From: Gammaproteobacteria bacterium
GTDB taxonomy: Bacteria; Pseudomonadota; Gammaproteobacteria; Arenicellales; UBA868
Assembly: GCA_022451485.1 (NCBI GenBank)
Contig: JAKUQS010000003.1
Location: 124,001 to 188,000, forward strand
Direction of reading: 5' to 3'
Length of the DNA: 64,000 bases
Both the position numbers and the translations under genes were made by a program. Positions 45,118 through 53,375 of the stretch are shown in pieces (within the stretch, counting starts at the first letter, position 1; every line of letters starts with the position of its first letter). A model generated the notes under the pieces. The model had not been told where the DNA came from. It saw only the letters and a list, made by a program, of their open reading frames with translations, and did no database searches.

Positions 45118-45993
45118 TCAAAGGACACCCGCCACCTGCATGGCGGTGCGAACGGTATCGTGATGCCCACTCGATAGCGGCAACAGCGGTAATCGAATGC
45201 CCGCGTCTGCGAGTCCTAACTGCTGTACCGCCCACTTGGCAGGAATGGGGTTAGATTCAAGGAACATTGCCACATGCAAGGCTGAGAGTTGTTCGTCCAA
45301 AGCGGTAGCAACAGCTACATCACCATCCACCGCCGCTTTGCACATACGGTGCATCAAATTAGGTGCCGCATTGGCCGTGACTGAGATGGTGCCCTTGCCA
45401 CCAGCGAGCATCAGCTGACAGGCACTGCCATCCTCACCGGAATAAATCGCGAAATCGTTCGGACAACGGGCTATCAAGTCACGACCGCGATCCAAGTCAT
45501 TGGTTGCATCCTTGATCCCGATAATGTTGGATACCGCAGATAGTCGTACTGTTGTGTCGTTGTGCATATCGAGCGCCGTACGGCCGGGGACATTGTAAAG
45601 AATTTGTGGAATATCAACTGCCTCGGCAATGGCACTGAAATGTTGAAATAATCCTTCTTGAGTGGGTTTGTTGTAATACGGAACCACCAACAGGCAAGCA
45701 CTGACGCCAGCGTCAGCTGCGACGCGTGTCAAACGAATCGCCTCGGCAGTGGAATTGGCCCCTGTTCCCCCTATCACCGGAACACGACCTTGCGCTGCCG
45801 CAACAGTCTGACGAATCACCTCTCCATGTTCATCGTGTTCAAGGGTTGCCGATTCACCCGTTGTACCAACCGAAACAATTGCATCAGTACCTTGCTCGAC
45901 GTGGTAGTCGACTAGTTTTGCCAGGGCATTCCAGTCCACCACACCATCCGCCTGCATCGGTGTCACCATCGCAACCATGCTGCCCGTTAACAT
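45118..45993 (-). CDS. dapA: 4-hydroxy-tetrahydrodipicolinate synthase
   Basis: This 291-residue TIM-barrel enzyme of the lysine and diaminopimelate pathway condenses pyruvate with aspartate semialdehyde. The Schiff-base lysine is K161 in 'IIGIKDATND', with Y133 ('LYNVPGR') and T44/T45 ('SVGTTGESAT') at the active site. The start at 45993 is chosen because GAGGGAGAGG precedes it and the length becomes standard; an upstream ATG at 46029 would add 12 residues. It precedes purC by 30 bases and follows ldcA by 96. Confidence 0.96.
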   Translation of the reverse strand: MLTGSMVAMVTPMQADGVVDWNALAKLVDYHVEQGTDAIVSVGTTGESATLEHDEHGEVIRQTVAAAQGRVPVIGGTGANSTAEAIRLTRVAADAGVSACLLVVPYYNKPTQEGLFQHFSAIAEAVDIPQILYNVPGRTALDMHNDTTVRLSAVSNIIGIKDATNDLDRGRDLIARCPNDFAIYSGEDGSACQLMLAGGKGTISVTANAAPNLMHRMCKAAVDGDVAVATALDEQLSALHVAMFLESNPIPAKWAVQQLGLADAGIRLPLLPLSSGHHDTVRTAMQVAGVL

Positions 45994-46089
45994 CACCTCT
46001 CCCTCGCCCAAGAGCGTGTTTTGATTCAAGTTTGACTGTCTTTGATGGTACTTGCGCTACGCCGCATTGACAAGAAATGCCTGTCCCTC

Positions 46090-46962
46090 CTAGCAATCGA
46101 GATGCCAGCGCAATTTGCCCTGCTGAATGGCAGCCAGGCCACCGATCGCAATGGGCCGATTCGGGATGCCGTGACCGAACTCTCGTGATACAAAAACTGG
46201 ACACTCGATACGCTCACAGAGCCGCTCAACAAGCCATGCCTCACACGCCTCACTTTCGAGGCCTAAAAACCGACCCAGCACCACGGCCGTGACACCATCG
46301 AATTGCCCTGCCTCACGCCATTGGTTCCAACAACGCAACACCCGCTCAGGGCGTTCATTAATGTCTTCTAAGAAAAGTATCCGTTCCGGCCCGGGGGCTG
46401 GAAAATTAGGAGTGCCAATTAAATTAGTTAACACACTGAGGCAGCCACCAAAGAGCTCCCCCGTGATGATTTCTGGTGTTGCTTGATCTTTGGAGCTTTT
46501 AAGCACGATCTCGCCCGACAAAGGCGTACCAGCCGCTAGCATGGCGACCATTTCATCTACGGCAGCGTCTTCGCACCAAGCGGGTGAACCTGGCATCGGG
46601 CCATGCAACCCTGGCCAATTCAGCCTCGCTTTCAACGCCGCCTGCACCGCGGTGATATCTGAAAATCCAATCAGTAATCGCGGAGAAACCCTAGACAATT
46701 CAGCCCAATCAAGATGTGGCAGCAAGTCACTGGCGCCGTATCCGCCCCGAGCTGCCATGACATAGTCAACGCTCCCACTTAGCAAGGATTCACTCAGTAT
46801 TTGTGCGCGTTGGGCAATGCCCGGTGGTTCAAGCCGATGTCCTATACGACTGTCGTACGGAACATAAGTAACTGAGAAACCGGCAGTGCCCAGACGTTCG
46901 ATGTTCTGCTGAATGATGGGTTCAGGGGCACCCGAAACCTCGATCACGTGAATAACTTTCAA
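46090..46962 (-). CDS. ldcA: LD-carboxypeptidase (muramoyltetrapeptide carboxypeptidase)
   Basis: This 290-residue serine peptidase of family S66 removes D-Ala from murein tetrapeptides during cell-wall recycling. The nucleophile is S101 in 'LLIGFSDITAV', after 'MAARGGYGASDLL'; the later 'LFLEDINERPERV' carries the Glu, and the His is in 'EFGHGIPNRPIAIGG'. The start is TTG at 46962 with a GAGGTG ribosome site. It has no signal peptide. Position next to dapA gives it a plausible peptidoglycan-precursor context; it is 15 bases after the acetyltransferase gene. Confidence 0.92.
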   Translation of the reverse strand: MKVIHVIEVSGAPEPIIQQNIERLGTAGFSVTYVPYDSRIGHRLEPPGIAQRAQILSESLLSGSVDYVMAARGGYGASDLLPHLDWAELSRVSPRLLIGFSDITAVQAALKARLNWPGLHGPMPGSPAWCEDAAVDEMVAMLAAGTPLSGEIVLKSSKDQATPEIITGELFGGCLSVLTNLIGTPNFPAPGPERILFLEDINERPERVLRCWNQWREAGQFDGVTAVVLGRFLGLESEACEAWLVERLCERIECPVFVSREFGHGIPNRPIAIGGLAAIQQGKLRWHLDC

Positions 46963-46977
46963 AAAGACACCTCGCGT

Positions 46978-47439
46978 TCAGGTTTTCGACTGACCGTTTA
47001 GGAATTTCTCGACCACCAGAACATCATCATCTGCATACCCAAGCGCTATGTAAAACGAACGAACTTCCAAATTATCGCGGCGGATCATGGCATGCATCTT
47101 GGGAACCCCCCTTTCACACATCCATTGTTCCGCCTGCGCCATTAGTGCCCGCGCAATGCCGCCGCGCCGCCAAGCCGGCGAAACACCGAGGTAATAAACC
47201 CAGCCCCGGTGACCGTCGTTCCCCATCATTATGCTGCCAACGATCTGATCCCCTTTGACCGCAAGCAATAACTCCGATGCGGGGGACTGAAGGCAAAACC
47301 GAATGTCGTCGGCTGGGTCATTCCAAGGTCGGAGCAGATGACAGGCCTTCCATAAGGTTATAACAAATGACATATCATCAACTGTCGCCGAACGAAACAA
47401 GAAGCCTTCAGCGTTCGGTGTGCCAAGAACAGACACCAT
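46978..47439 (-). CDS. GNAT-family N-acetyltransferase (YpeA-like)
   Basis: This 153-residue acetyltransferase has the GNAT fold: 'FRSATVDDMSFVITLWKACHLLRPWNDPADDI', the acetyl-CoA loop 'VSPAWRRGGIARALMAQAEQWM' (R-R-G-G-I-A motif A) and 'VRSFYIALGYADDDVLVVEKFL'. The pattern, with 'LLRPWNDP', resembles the YpeA type. The ATG at 47439 is preceded by GGGAGG and begins one base after the stop of the maoC-like gene, so the two are coupled. An upstream TTG would overlap more and has no advantage. The substrate is unknown. Confidence 0.9.
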   Translation of the reverse strand: MVSVLGTPNAEGFLFRSATVDDMSFVITLWKACHLLRPWNDPADDIRFCLQSPASELLLAVKGDQIVGSIMMGNDGHRGWVYYLGVSPAWRRGGIARALMAQAEQWMCERGVPKMHAMIRRDNLEVRSFYIALGYADDDVLVVEKFLNGQSKT

Positions 47440-47440
47440 A

Positions 47441-47902
47441 TCAACCCTCCCCAACTAATACCTTGCCATCGGCATCAGCCACTATGACCTCTGCCTGATT
47501 AGTGCATTTCGCTAACAATTCAACGATTCCACCGCCAATCTTGGGTTTGTCGATTTTCCCGCTCACAGTCCAAACGGTCGTCAACGTGTCGCCAGGGCGA
47601 ACAGGCGCACTGAATCGACAATTGTGTTCGAGATAGGCAATGGCCGTACCAACAAAGAACATCCCAACCGGCGCGGAAATCAAAGCGCTGGTTAAAGGCC
47701 CGTGGAGAATGCGGCCACCAAACCGACTGGCCGCCGCAAACGTTTCGTCCACATGCAGTGGATTAAAATCACCGAAAAGGCCTGCTCCCATTACCAGATG
47801 AGTTTCAGTCACCGTTAACGAAGTCTGGAATGAGTCTCCAACACTAACTTCTTCATAGCTATGTCCCTTAGGGATTCGCATGGCAGATCTCGCATAGGAC
47901 AT
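47441..47902 (-). CDS. MaoC-like dehydratase (hotdog fold)
   Basis: This 153-residue protein has the hotdog fold of R-specific enoyl-CoA hydratases. The hydratase 2 motif region reads 'FGDFNPLHVDETFAAASRFGGRILHGPLTSALISAPVGMF', with the catalytic Asp-x4-His (DFNPLH) in place. 'NCRFSAPVRPGDTLTTVWTV' completes the family pattern. It follows mmsA by 29 bases and may hydrate a short enoyl-CoA in the same catabolic route. A start at 47881 is also possible. It is the second gene of a long minus-strand run. Confidence 0.9.
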   Translation of the reverse strand: MSYARSAMRIPKGHSYEEVSVGDSFQTSLTVTETHLVMGAGLFGDFNPLHVDETFAAASRFGGRILHGPLTSALISAPVGMFFVGTAIAYLEHNCRFSAPVRPGDTLTTVWTVSGKIDKPKIGGGIVELLAKCTNQAEVIVADADGKVLVGEG

Positions 47903-47931
47903 TACGCATCACGAATCAATCCGGGCCGCCG

Positions 47932-49449
47932 TCAGTGCTCGGCGCCCGCCTTGAAGTTATAGACCGCACCGGATCGTATACCCGAGGGCCAACGCGAAGT
48001 AATGGTTTTCATTCGAGTATAAAAACGAACACCTTCGGGCCCGTGAACATAGTGGTCACCAAACAGCGAACGCTTCCATCCACCAAAACTATGAAAAGCC
48101 ATGGGAACGGGGATCGGCACATTGATGCCGACCATTCCGATACGGACCCGATGCGAAAAATCCCTCGCTGCATCGCCGTCTCGGGTAAAAATAGCGGCAC
48201 CGTTTCCATACTCATGATCGTTAACGAGTTGCAGCGCGCTGTCGTAGGAATCCACTCTAACCACACACAATACTGGCCCAAAGATCTCATCGGTGTAAAT
48301 CGACATAGATGAAGTCACATGATCAAATACCGTGGCTCCTACGAAACAACCATTCTCAAACCCTCGAATGGAGATATCCCTGCCATCAATCACCAGTTCG
48401 GCTCCCTCCTCGACTCCGCGATCAATGTATCCACAGATGCGAGCCTTTGCCGCCGGATTCACGACCGGTCCCATCTCTGCATCAGGCTGGGTATAAGGCC
48501 CGACCTTGAGTGCCTCAAGCCGCGGGCGTAACCGTTCAACGAGTGCATCTGCAACCTCATCTCCCACCGCAACCATTACCGATACCGCCATACAGCGCTC
48601 ACCGGCCGACCCGTATGCCGCTCCCATCACCGCATCGATTGCCTGATCAAGATCGGCGTCAGGCATTACAACCATATGATTCTTGGCGCCACACAATGCC
48701 TGAACCCGCTTTCCATGATCGCAGCCTGTGCGATAAATATATTCGCCGACAGTTGTCGATCCCACAAAACTGACCGCCTGGACCTGAGGATCGGAAAGCA
48801 GCGCATCTACCGCCTCCTTGTCCCCGTTAACGACATTCAAGACCCCAGCGGGCAGACCGGCCTCAACCAAGAGTTCTGCCATTCGAAGCGAGCAGGACGG
48901 ATCGCGTTCAGAAGGCTTCAATATGAACGTGTTCCCACAGGCCAACGCAATAGGAAACATCCACATTGGCACCATCGCAGGAAAGTTGAATGGCGTAATA
49001 CCAACACACACACCCAATGGCTGCCTCACACTCCAGCAATCCACTCCGTTAGAAACGCCCTCGGTGAATTCACCCTTTAGCAACTGCGATATGCCACAGG
49101 CAAATTCGACCACCTCGAGTCCACGCGTAATCGATCCCCGCGCATCATCTAGCGTCTTACCGTGCTCAGATGACACAATCTCAGCAAGCTCTCCCATGTG
49201 TTCAATCAATAGTTCTCGATAGCGGAATAAAACTTGCGCCCGACGCGCCGGAGGAGTCTGAGACCAGCTCGGAAATGCTTCGGCAGCAATCGCAACCGCA
49301 CTTCGAACTTCTTCGGCAGTAGCAAGCGGCACCTGTTTGGTAACTTCACCCGTGGCTGGATTGTAGATATAACCGAAACGGTCGCCTCCCCCTTCAACCA
49401 TCTGCCCGCCAACAAAATGGGACAGGGTCAACCTTGCCGCAGTGTCCAT
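47932..49449 (-). CDS. mmsA: CoA-acylating methylmalonate/malonate-semialdehyde dehydrogenase
   Basis: This 505-residue aldehyde dehydrogenase oxidises methylmalonate or malonate semialdehyde to propionyl- or acetyl-CoA. It has 'GVCVGITPFNFPAMVPMWMFPIALACGNTFILKPSERDPS', 'VGSTTVGEYIYRTGCDHGKRVQALCGAKNHMVVMPDAD' and the catalytic Cys in 'GSAGERCMAVSV', all characteristic of MmsA. The ATG at 49449 is chosen for its AAGGAG ribosome site. It is used in valine or beta-alanine degradation. The beta-alanine-type aminotransferase 2.4 kb to the right would supply malonate semialdehyde. Confidence 0.95.
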   Translation of the reverse strand: MDTAARLTLSHFVGGQMVEGGGDRFGYIYNPATGEVTKQVPLATAEEVRSAVAIAAEAFPSWSQTPPARRAQVLFRYRELLIEHMGELAEIVSSEHGKTLDDARGSITRGLEVVEFACGISQLLKGEFTEGVSNGVDCWSVRQPLGVCVGITPFNFPAMVPMWMFPIALACGNTFILKPSERDPSCSLRMAELLVEAGLPAGVLNVVNGDKEAVDALLSDPQVQAVSFVGSTTVGEYIYRTGCDHGKRVQALCGAKNHMVVMPDADLDQAIDAVMGAAYGSAGERCMAVSVMVAVGDEVADALVERLRPRLEALKVGPYTQPDAEMGPVVNPAAKARICGYIDRGVEEGAELVIDGRDISIRGFENGCFVGATVFDHVTSSMSIYTDEIFGPVLCVVRVDSYDSALQLVNDHEYGNGAAIFTRDGDAARDFSHRVRIGMVGINVPIPVPMAFHSFGGWKRSLFGDHYVHGPEGVRFYTRMKTITSRWPSGIRSGAVYNFKAGAEH

Positions 49450-49995
49450 AACTAATCTCCTTGGTTTCTTGGTGACGAACTCAGAAAGCGCCATGCCCCA
49501 TACGGCCTGGTTACCATCTGGTCGACTGTGAGAAACAACGGCCTCACATAGCTCTTGTCAGGCATTGTCGTGGCTGTCCAAGGGAAGAACAAGTCGTTGT
49601 GCGAACCTGCAATGCATTGGAGAGCGCCCAACAGGTTGTACACACGTCATTACCAATACACAATGGGTGAAGCGTCAGACCTGCTAAGGAGATCAGCAAC
49701 ACGTCGCCATCACACATCATGGGAGAATAATGATGGGTTAGAACCCAGACAAGCATTCGCCAAAAGCTGTCAACGACAACGTCGCATGCATCATCCATGA
49801 TGGGCAGGGTGCACAGCTGCTGCCGCCTCCTCGTCTCCTAACCCACAGAGAAAACATCAGTATGATCATTGCCCGTAGCCATCAAGTTTGCGCAGCAATG
49901 GGCTAATGCGTGTTACTTTTCAGCCGAATACAGCGGGATAAGACTGGGGCCAGAGCAATCACTTTGGCAGACCACCCACTTTCGTATCTTGAAAT
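49450..49995. other. 546-base region without a recognised gene
   Basis: This stretch lies between mmsA (left, minus) and the small secreted protein (right, plus). It must contain the promoter of the mmsA-to-purL run. Several short frames exist but none has composition or a start site like its neighbours. No tRNA, riboswitch or mobile-element end was recognised. It might contain decayed sequence. Confidence 0.5.
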
Positions 49996-50439
49996 ATGAG
50001 AATTAGACGCGTCACGGCGGCAGTCCTCGCAATGAACATGTGGGTGCTGGCACCTCTCGCCATGGCAACCAATGTATCAGTGTTGGTTACTGACACCTTG
50101 GACAATCGCAGGCAAGGCGTTCTCGAAACGACATTCTTGGACTGTCGTCGTCAGATTTTCGCCGTAATTAGCTTGACCAATGTCCCCAAAGGGACCCATA
50201 CCCTGGTTGTCGAATGGACTGATCCAAATGGGCGCCGACGCGAGAGAAACGTCCAGAAGATATTGGATAGCACACGTGAAGTCGTCACCTGGCTAAAACT
50301 GCATCCTGCAACCGGAAGTGGAGTGCTGCGCGTTTTCAACCCCGCCGTTGGCATGACCGCCTTCATCGGGACCTGGAACATCGTCATATCGCTTGATGGT
50401 GCCACGATGCAGCGCGCGGAGTTTGAAGTCGTCTGCTAA
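49996..50439 (+). CDS. Small secreted protein of unknown function
   Basis: This 147-residue protein has a signal peptide (about residues 1-25: 'AAVLAMNMWVLAPLAMA') and a mature part that reads as beta-rich: 'VSVLVTDTLDNRRQGV', 'IFAVISLTNVPKGTHTLVVEWTDPNGRRRERN', 'SGVLRVFNPAVGMTAFIGTWNIVISLDG', 'ATMQRAEFEVVC'. It contains two cysteines in the mature part (about C49 and the last residue) that might form a disulfide. The layout recalls small immunoglobulin-like periplasmic domains, but I do not recognise the family. It is convergent with the solute-binding-protein gene. Confidence 0.65.
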   Translation: MRIRRVTAAVLAMNMWVLAPLAMATNVSVLVTDTLDNRRQGVLETTFLDCRRQIFAVISLTNVPKGTHTLVVEWTDPNGRRRERNVQKILDSTREVVTWLKLHPATGSGVLRVFNPAVGMTAFIGTWNIVISLDGATMQRAEFEVVC

Positions 50440-50495
50440 CAGGCTTGACAAGCGTTCCGCGTCATCCAGCCCCAAACCTTTAGGACACGTTGGCC

Positions 50496-51686
50496 CTACG
50501 CATAAACAAACCTGTTGGTATATTCGGATCGCACACCCGCATACCAATGCGGCTCCTGCGGCCATATCCACAACTTTACCTGTGGGCTGCGTGAATAAAT
50601 CGATGCAAATTCCTTCGCGTAACGCTCACTAGCATATCGCTCAGCGCCAGCAACGGCAGAATTGTATCCATGACCACCCCAGAGCTGTCCCTCAGAACCC
50701 CCATCAATAGATTTACCCGCAGGCTCCAATTCAAAACAATAATCAATAAAATTGTAGGCAGCCTCTACATTTTCTGCTCGTGCGGACAGCGACATCCCAT
50801 CGACCCACACGAGGGGACCCTCAAGCGGGGCCCGGTACTGCACCGGATCACCATTGCGCATCAAGTTGATAGGAGGACTCTCCCACAGTTGACCCATGAC
50901 CACGCCTTCGCTCATCAGCGCCACCCTCTGCTTGTCAGCATCATTCCAAAATAGTTTGACCTGGCCTTTATTCTTTACACAGAAGTCGGTCACCACGGCC
51001 CAGGTCTTGCGCATCTTTGCTTCATCAGCATAAGCCTCGCGCATGGCGCCCGGTGGCAGTGCGCCAGTAGTTTCCAGGAAAAGGCCCACACCCAGCATGC
51101 CTGAGTGTGGCCGTATCATGACCTTTCCGGTCATGTCGGGCTGCCACAAGTCTCCAAAACTTGGAATCTCTCCGTCCCGCGGTGGTGTCCATTTGTCAGT
51201 CCGCCACGCGATACCTTCTGACCCCCAAATGTGGGGCAACCAATGCGAGCCGTTGCTATCAAAATTCCACTCGGCATCTCCAATCGCAAGTAATTGGTCA
51301 TGAATGTTGCTGAGATTTTTAATTCGAGTGTAATCAAATGGCTGCAGAAGATTCAGCGAACTCCACTGCAAGGAACGCATACTCGTTGGGCTGACCATAT
51401 CGAAGCCCTTGCCCCCGGTTACCTTCATCCGGTCAAGAATATCCTCATTGGACCGGATGATTGTGTGATTGATATCAATGCCGGTCTTTGCCTTGAATGA
51501 CTTGATGAACCCTGGCGGCAAGTAACCAGACCACATTAGGATATTCAGTTGCCCGGATGATGCCAGGACATCGGCACTCACTATCCAGGGACCAACACTC
51601 GCACCAGTCGTCACTGCGGCGCAATGTCTGATAAATCGTCGACGCCCTACCTTCGTTCGGAATCCCAACTTGGCACTGTTACTCAC
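50496..51686 (-). CDS. Extracellular solute-binding protein, PotD-like, Tat-exported, orphan
   Basis: This is a PotD/PotF-like periplasmic binding protein of spermidine/putrescine-type ABC transporters. After a twin-arginine signal ('GRRRFIRHCAAVTTGASVGPWIV', with RRRF) the mature chain begins 'GQLNILMWSGYLPPGFIKSFKAKTGID', which is the PotD opening. The 'WGSEGIAWRTDKW' and 'PLVWVDGMSLSARAENVEAAYNFIDYC' segments agree. The start is uncertain: GTG 51686 or TTG 51743; no ATG is suitable. No ABC permease or ATPase is within the window, so it is an orphan here. It might bind a polyamine, taurine or another amine. Confidence 0.8.
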   Translation of the reverse strand: MSNSAKLGFRTKVGRRRFIRHCAAVTTGASVGPWIVSADVLASSGQLNILMWSGYLPPGFIKSFKAKTGIDINHTIIRSNEDILDRMKVTGGKGFDMVSPTSMRSLQWSSLNLLQPFDYTRIKNLSNIHDQLLAIGDAEWNFDSNGSHWLPHIWGSEGIAWRTDKWTPPRDGEIPSFGDLWQPDMTGKVMIRPHSGMLGVGLFLETTGALPPGAMREAYADEAKMRKTWAVVTDFCVKNKGQVKLFWNDADKQRVALMSEGVVMGQLWESPPINLMRNGDPVQYRAPLEGPLVWVDGMSLSARAENVEAAYNFIDYCFELEPAGKSIDGGSEGQLWGGHGYNSAVAGAERYASERYAKEFASIYSRSPQVKLWIWPQEPHWYAGVRSEYTNRFVYA

Positions 51687-51821
51687 TCCAGTGTCATCCC
51701 CCGTGACCGGACACGGAATTCCCGTTCCGCGATGTCCAGGCAACCTCTTTCCCGGTACGGGAGATCAACCTTGCCCACCACTGCATCGCTATCGCTGATC
51801 CTTTGGAGCCGAACGTCTGAA

Positions 51822-53135
51822 TCATTCGAGTTCACCCAAGGTCCGCCTCAGAATGTCACAGATTTTGTCAATGTGGTGTCGTTCTGATACCAGCGGTGGC
51901 GCAATCAGTCCGGCATCACCTGTCATTTTGATATGTAGGCCGTTCTTGAACATCCTTTTCTGGAAATCCGTACCCCGCACACCCGGGCCCCCGGCCGGCT
52001 TGATATCAAATCCGGCAAAAAGCCCATAACCCCGAATATCGGTAATTAATGGAATATCGCTGAGTGAAAATACTTGATCAAGAAAGTATGGGGAAAGCTC
52101 GCTCGCGCGTTCAAACAACCGATCAGTCTCAATAATATCCATCATTGCGAGCCCTGCTGCACACGCTGCCGGATGACCCGAATAGGTATAGCCGTGGAAA
52201 AATTCGACTAAACCAGGCCCAGAGGCCTCCATAATCGTGTCGTGTACTCGATCACTCACTGCGACCGCTCCCATCGGCTGGGCTGCATTGGTGATTGCCT
52301 TTGCCATGGTCATAATATCTGGGGTCACTGAAAACGCGTCGGCTGCAAACGCCGTGCCAAGCCGACCAAAGCCGCAAATTACTTCATCGAATACCAACAG
52401 AATGCCGTGTTCATCACAGATTTCTCGCAATCGCTCGAGATAACCTTTCGGCGGGACTAGAACCCCGGTGGACCCTGCCACAGGCTCAACGAAACAAGCG
52501 GCGATCGTATCAGGGCCAACATTCATCGCGATACGCTGCAAATCTTCTGCCAGTTCAACACCCTCGTCAGGCTGGCCCCTTACAAAACGGTTTTCAGGCA
52601 ACCACGTGTGGCGCATATGGGCTACCCCCGGCACACCAGGGCCGAAGGCTTGCCGATTTTTAATCATGCCGCTTAGCGAAATACCAGCAAGGTTAACGCC
52701 ATGATAGGCTCGTTCACGCGATACAAAGCGTTGCCGCTGGCCTTCGCCCCGAGCGTAGTGGTAGGCGTAGGCCATCTTCATCGCAGTATCCACCGCCTCC
52801 GAGCCTGAACTTACGAAAAAAACATGATCTAATCCATCCGGAGTAAGCTGTGCTACGCGTCGAGCCAATTCGAAACCCAACGGCTGACTGAGTTGGAACG
52901 GCGGCACGTAGGCAGCTTGTTGCAACTGGGCATAAACAGCCTCGGCGATTTCGGGGCGAGAATGGCCCGCAGCACAACAAAACAGGCCGGAAGACCCGTC
53001 TAGGATCGCTTCGTCCTCCGGGGTATACATGTAAACCCCCTCGCCACGCACAATGATGCGCGGATCCGCCTTAAAGTCGCGGTTGGCGGTAAACGGCATC
53101 CAATAATTCTCGAGAAATTCGATATCGTACTTCAT
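51822..53135 (-). CDS. Omega-amino acid:pyruvate aminotransferase (probable taurine or beta-alanine--pyruvate aminotransferase)
   Basis: This 437-residue class III PLP aminotransferase has MPFTANR at residues 13-19, typical of the beta-alanine:pyruvate (BauA) group. The PLP lysine is K279 in 'TMAKAITNAAQ', and D250 in 'LVFDEVICGFGR' contacts the pyridine nitrogen. The sequence by itself favours beta-alanine, and mmsA nearby would fit this. But it is divergent from ald and xsc, the downstream enzymes of taurine dissimilation, which makes taurine:pyruvate aminotransferase (tpa) the likely role; both uses are possible. The ATG at 53135 has an AGGAGG site; in-frame starts upstream are less likely. 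Confidence 0.85.
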   Translation of the reverse strand: MKYDIEFLENYWMPFTANRDFKADPRIIVRGEGVYMYTPEDEAILDGSSGLFCCAAGHSRPEIAEAVYAQLQQAAYVPPFQLSQPLGFELARRVAQLTPDGLDHVFFVSSGSEAVDTAMKMAYAYHYARGEGQRQRFVSRERAYHGVNLAGISLSGMIKNRQAFGPGVPGVAHMRHTWLPENRFVRGQPDEGVELAEDLQRIAMNVGPDTIAACFVEPVAGSTGVLVPPKGYLERLREICDEHGILLVFDEVICGFGRLGTAFAADAFSVTPDIMTMAKAITNAAQPMGAVAVSDRVHDTIMEASGPGLVEFFHGYTYSGHPAACAAGLAMMDIIETDRLFERASELSPYFLDQVFSLSDIPLITDIRGYGLFAGFDIKPAGGPGVRGTDFQKRMFKNGLHIKMTGDAGLIAPPLVSERHHIDKICDILRRTLGELE

Positions 53136-53375
53136 ACTGATCCGGCCTCCTGGCGTATGGCGATCTTCCGACATGGCAGGCCACCCCAAACGAGGTGGCT
53201 CGGGCTTCCACGATGCTCACTGTACCGTAGGATACGCACTCAACGCACCTTGGACAATCGAGTACACACAGGCACTACCGAAGACCGAGCCCATGCACTA
53301 TATTTCCCTCGCACCATTCGCTCCTCAGTAATCCGACATCCCCATGACTCACTGGCTTAAGCACCCCACGTAACC

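Noticed and set aside
53190-53240. GCCACC/GGTGGC inverted repeat in the aminotransferase-ald intergenic region
   Set aside because: Arms of only six GC-rich bases with an 8-base loop are likely to occur by chance here.
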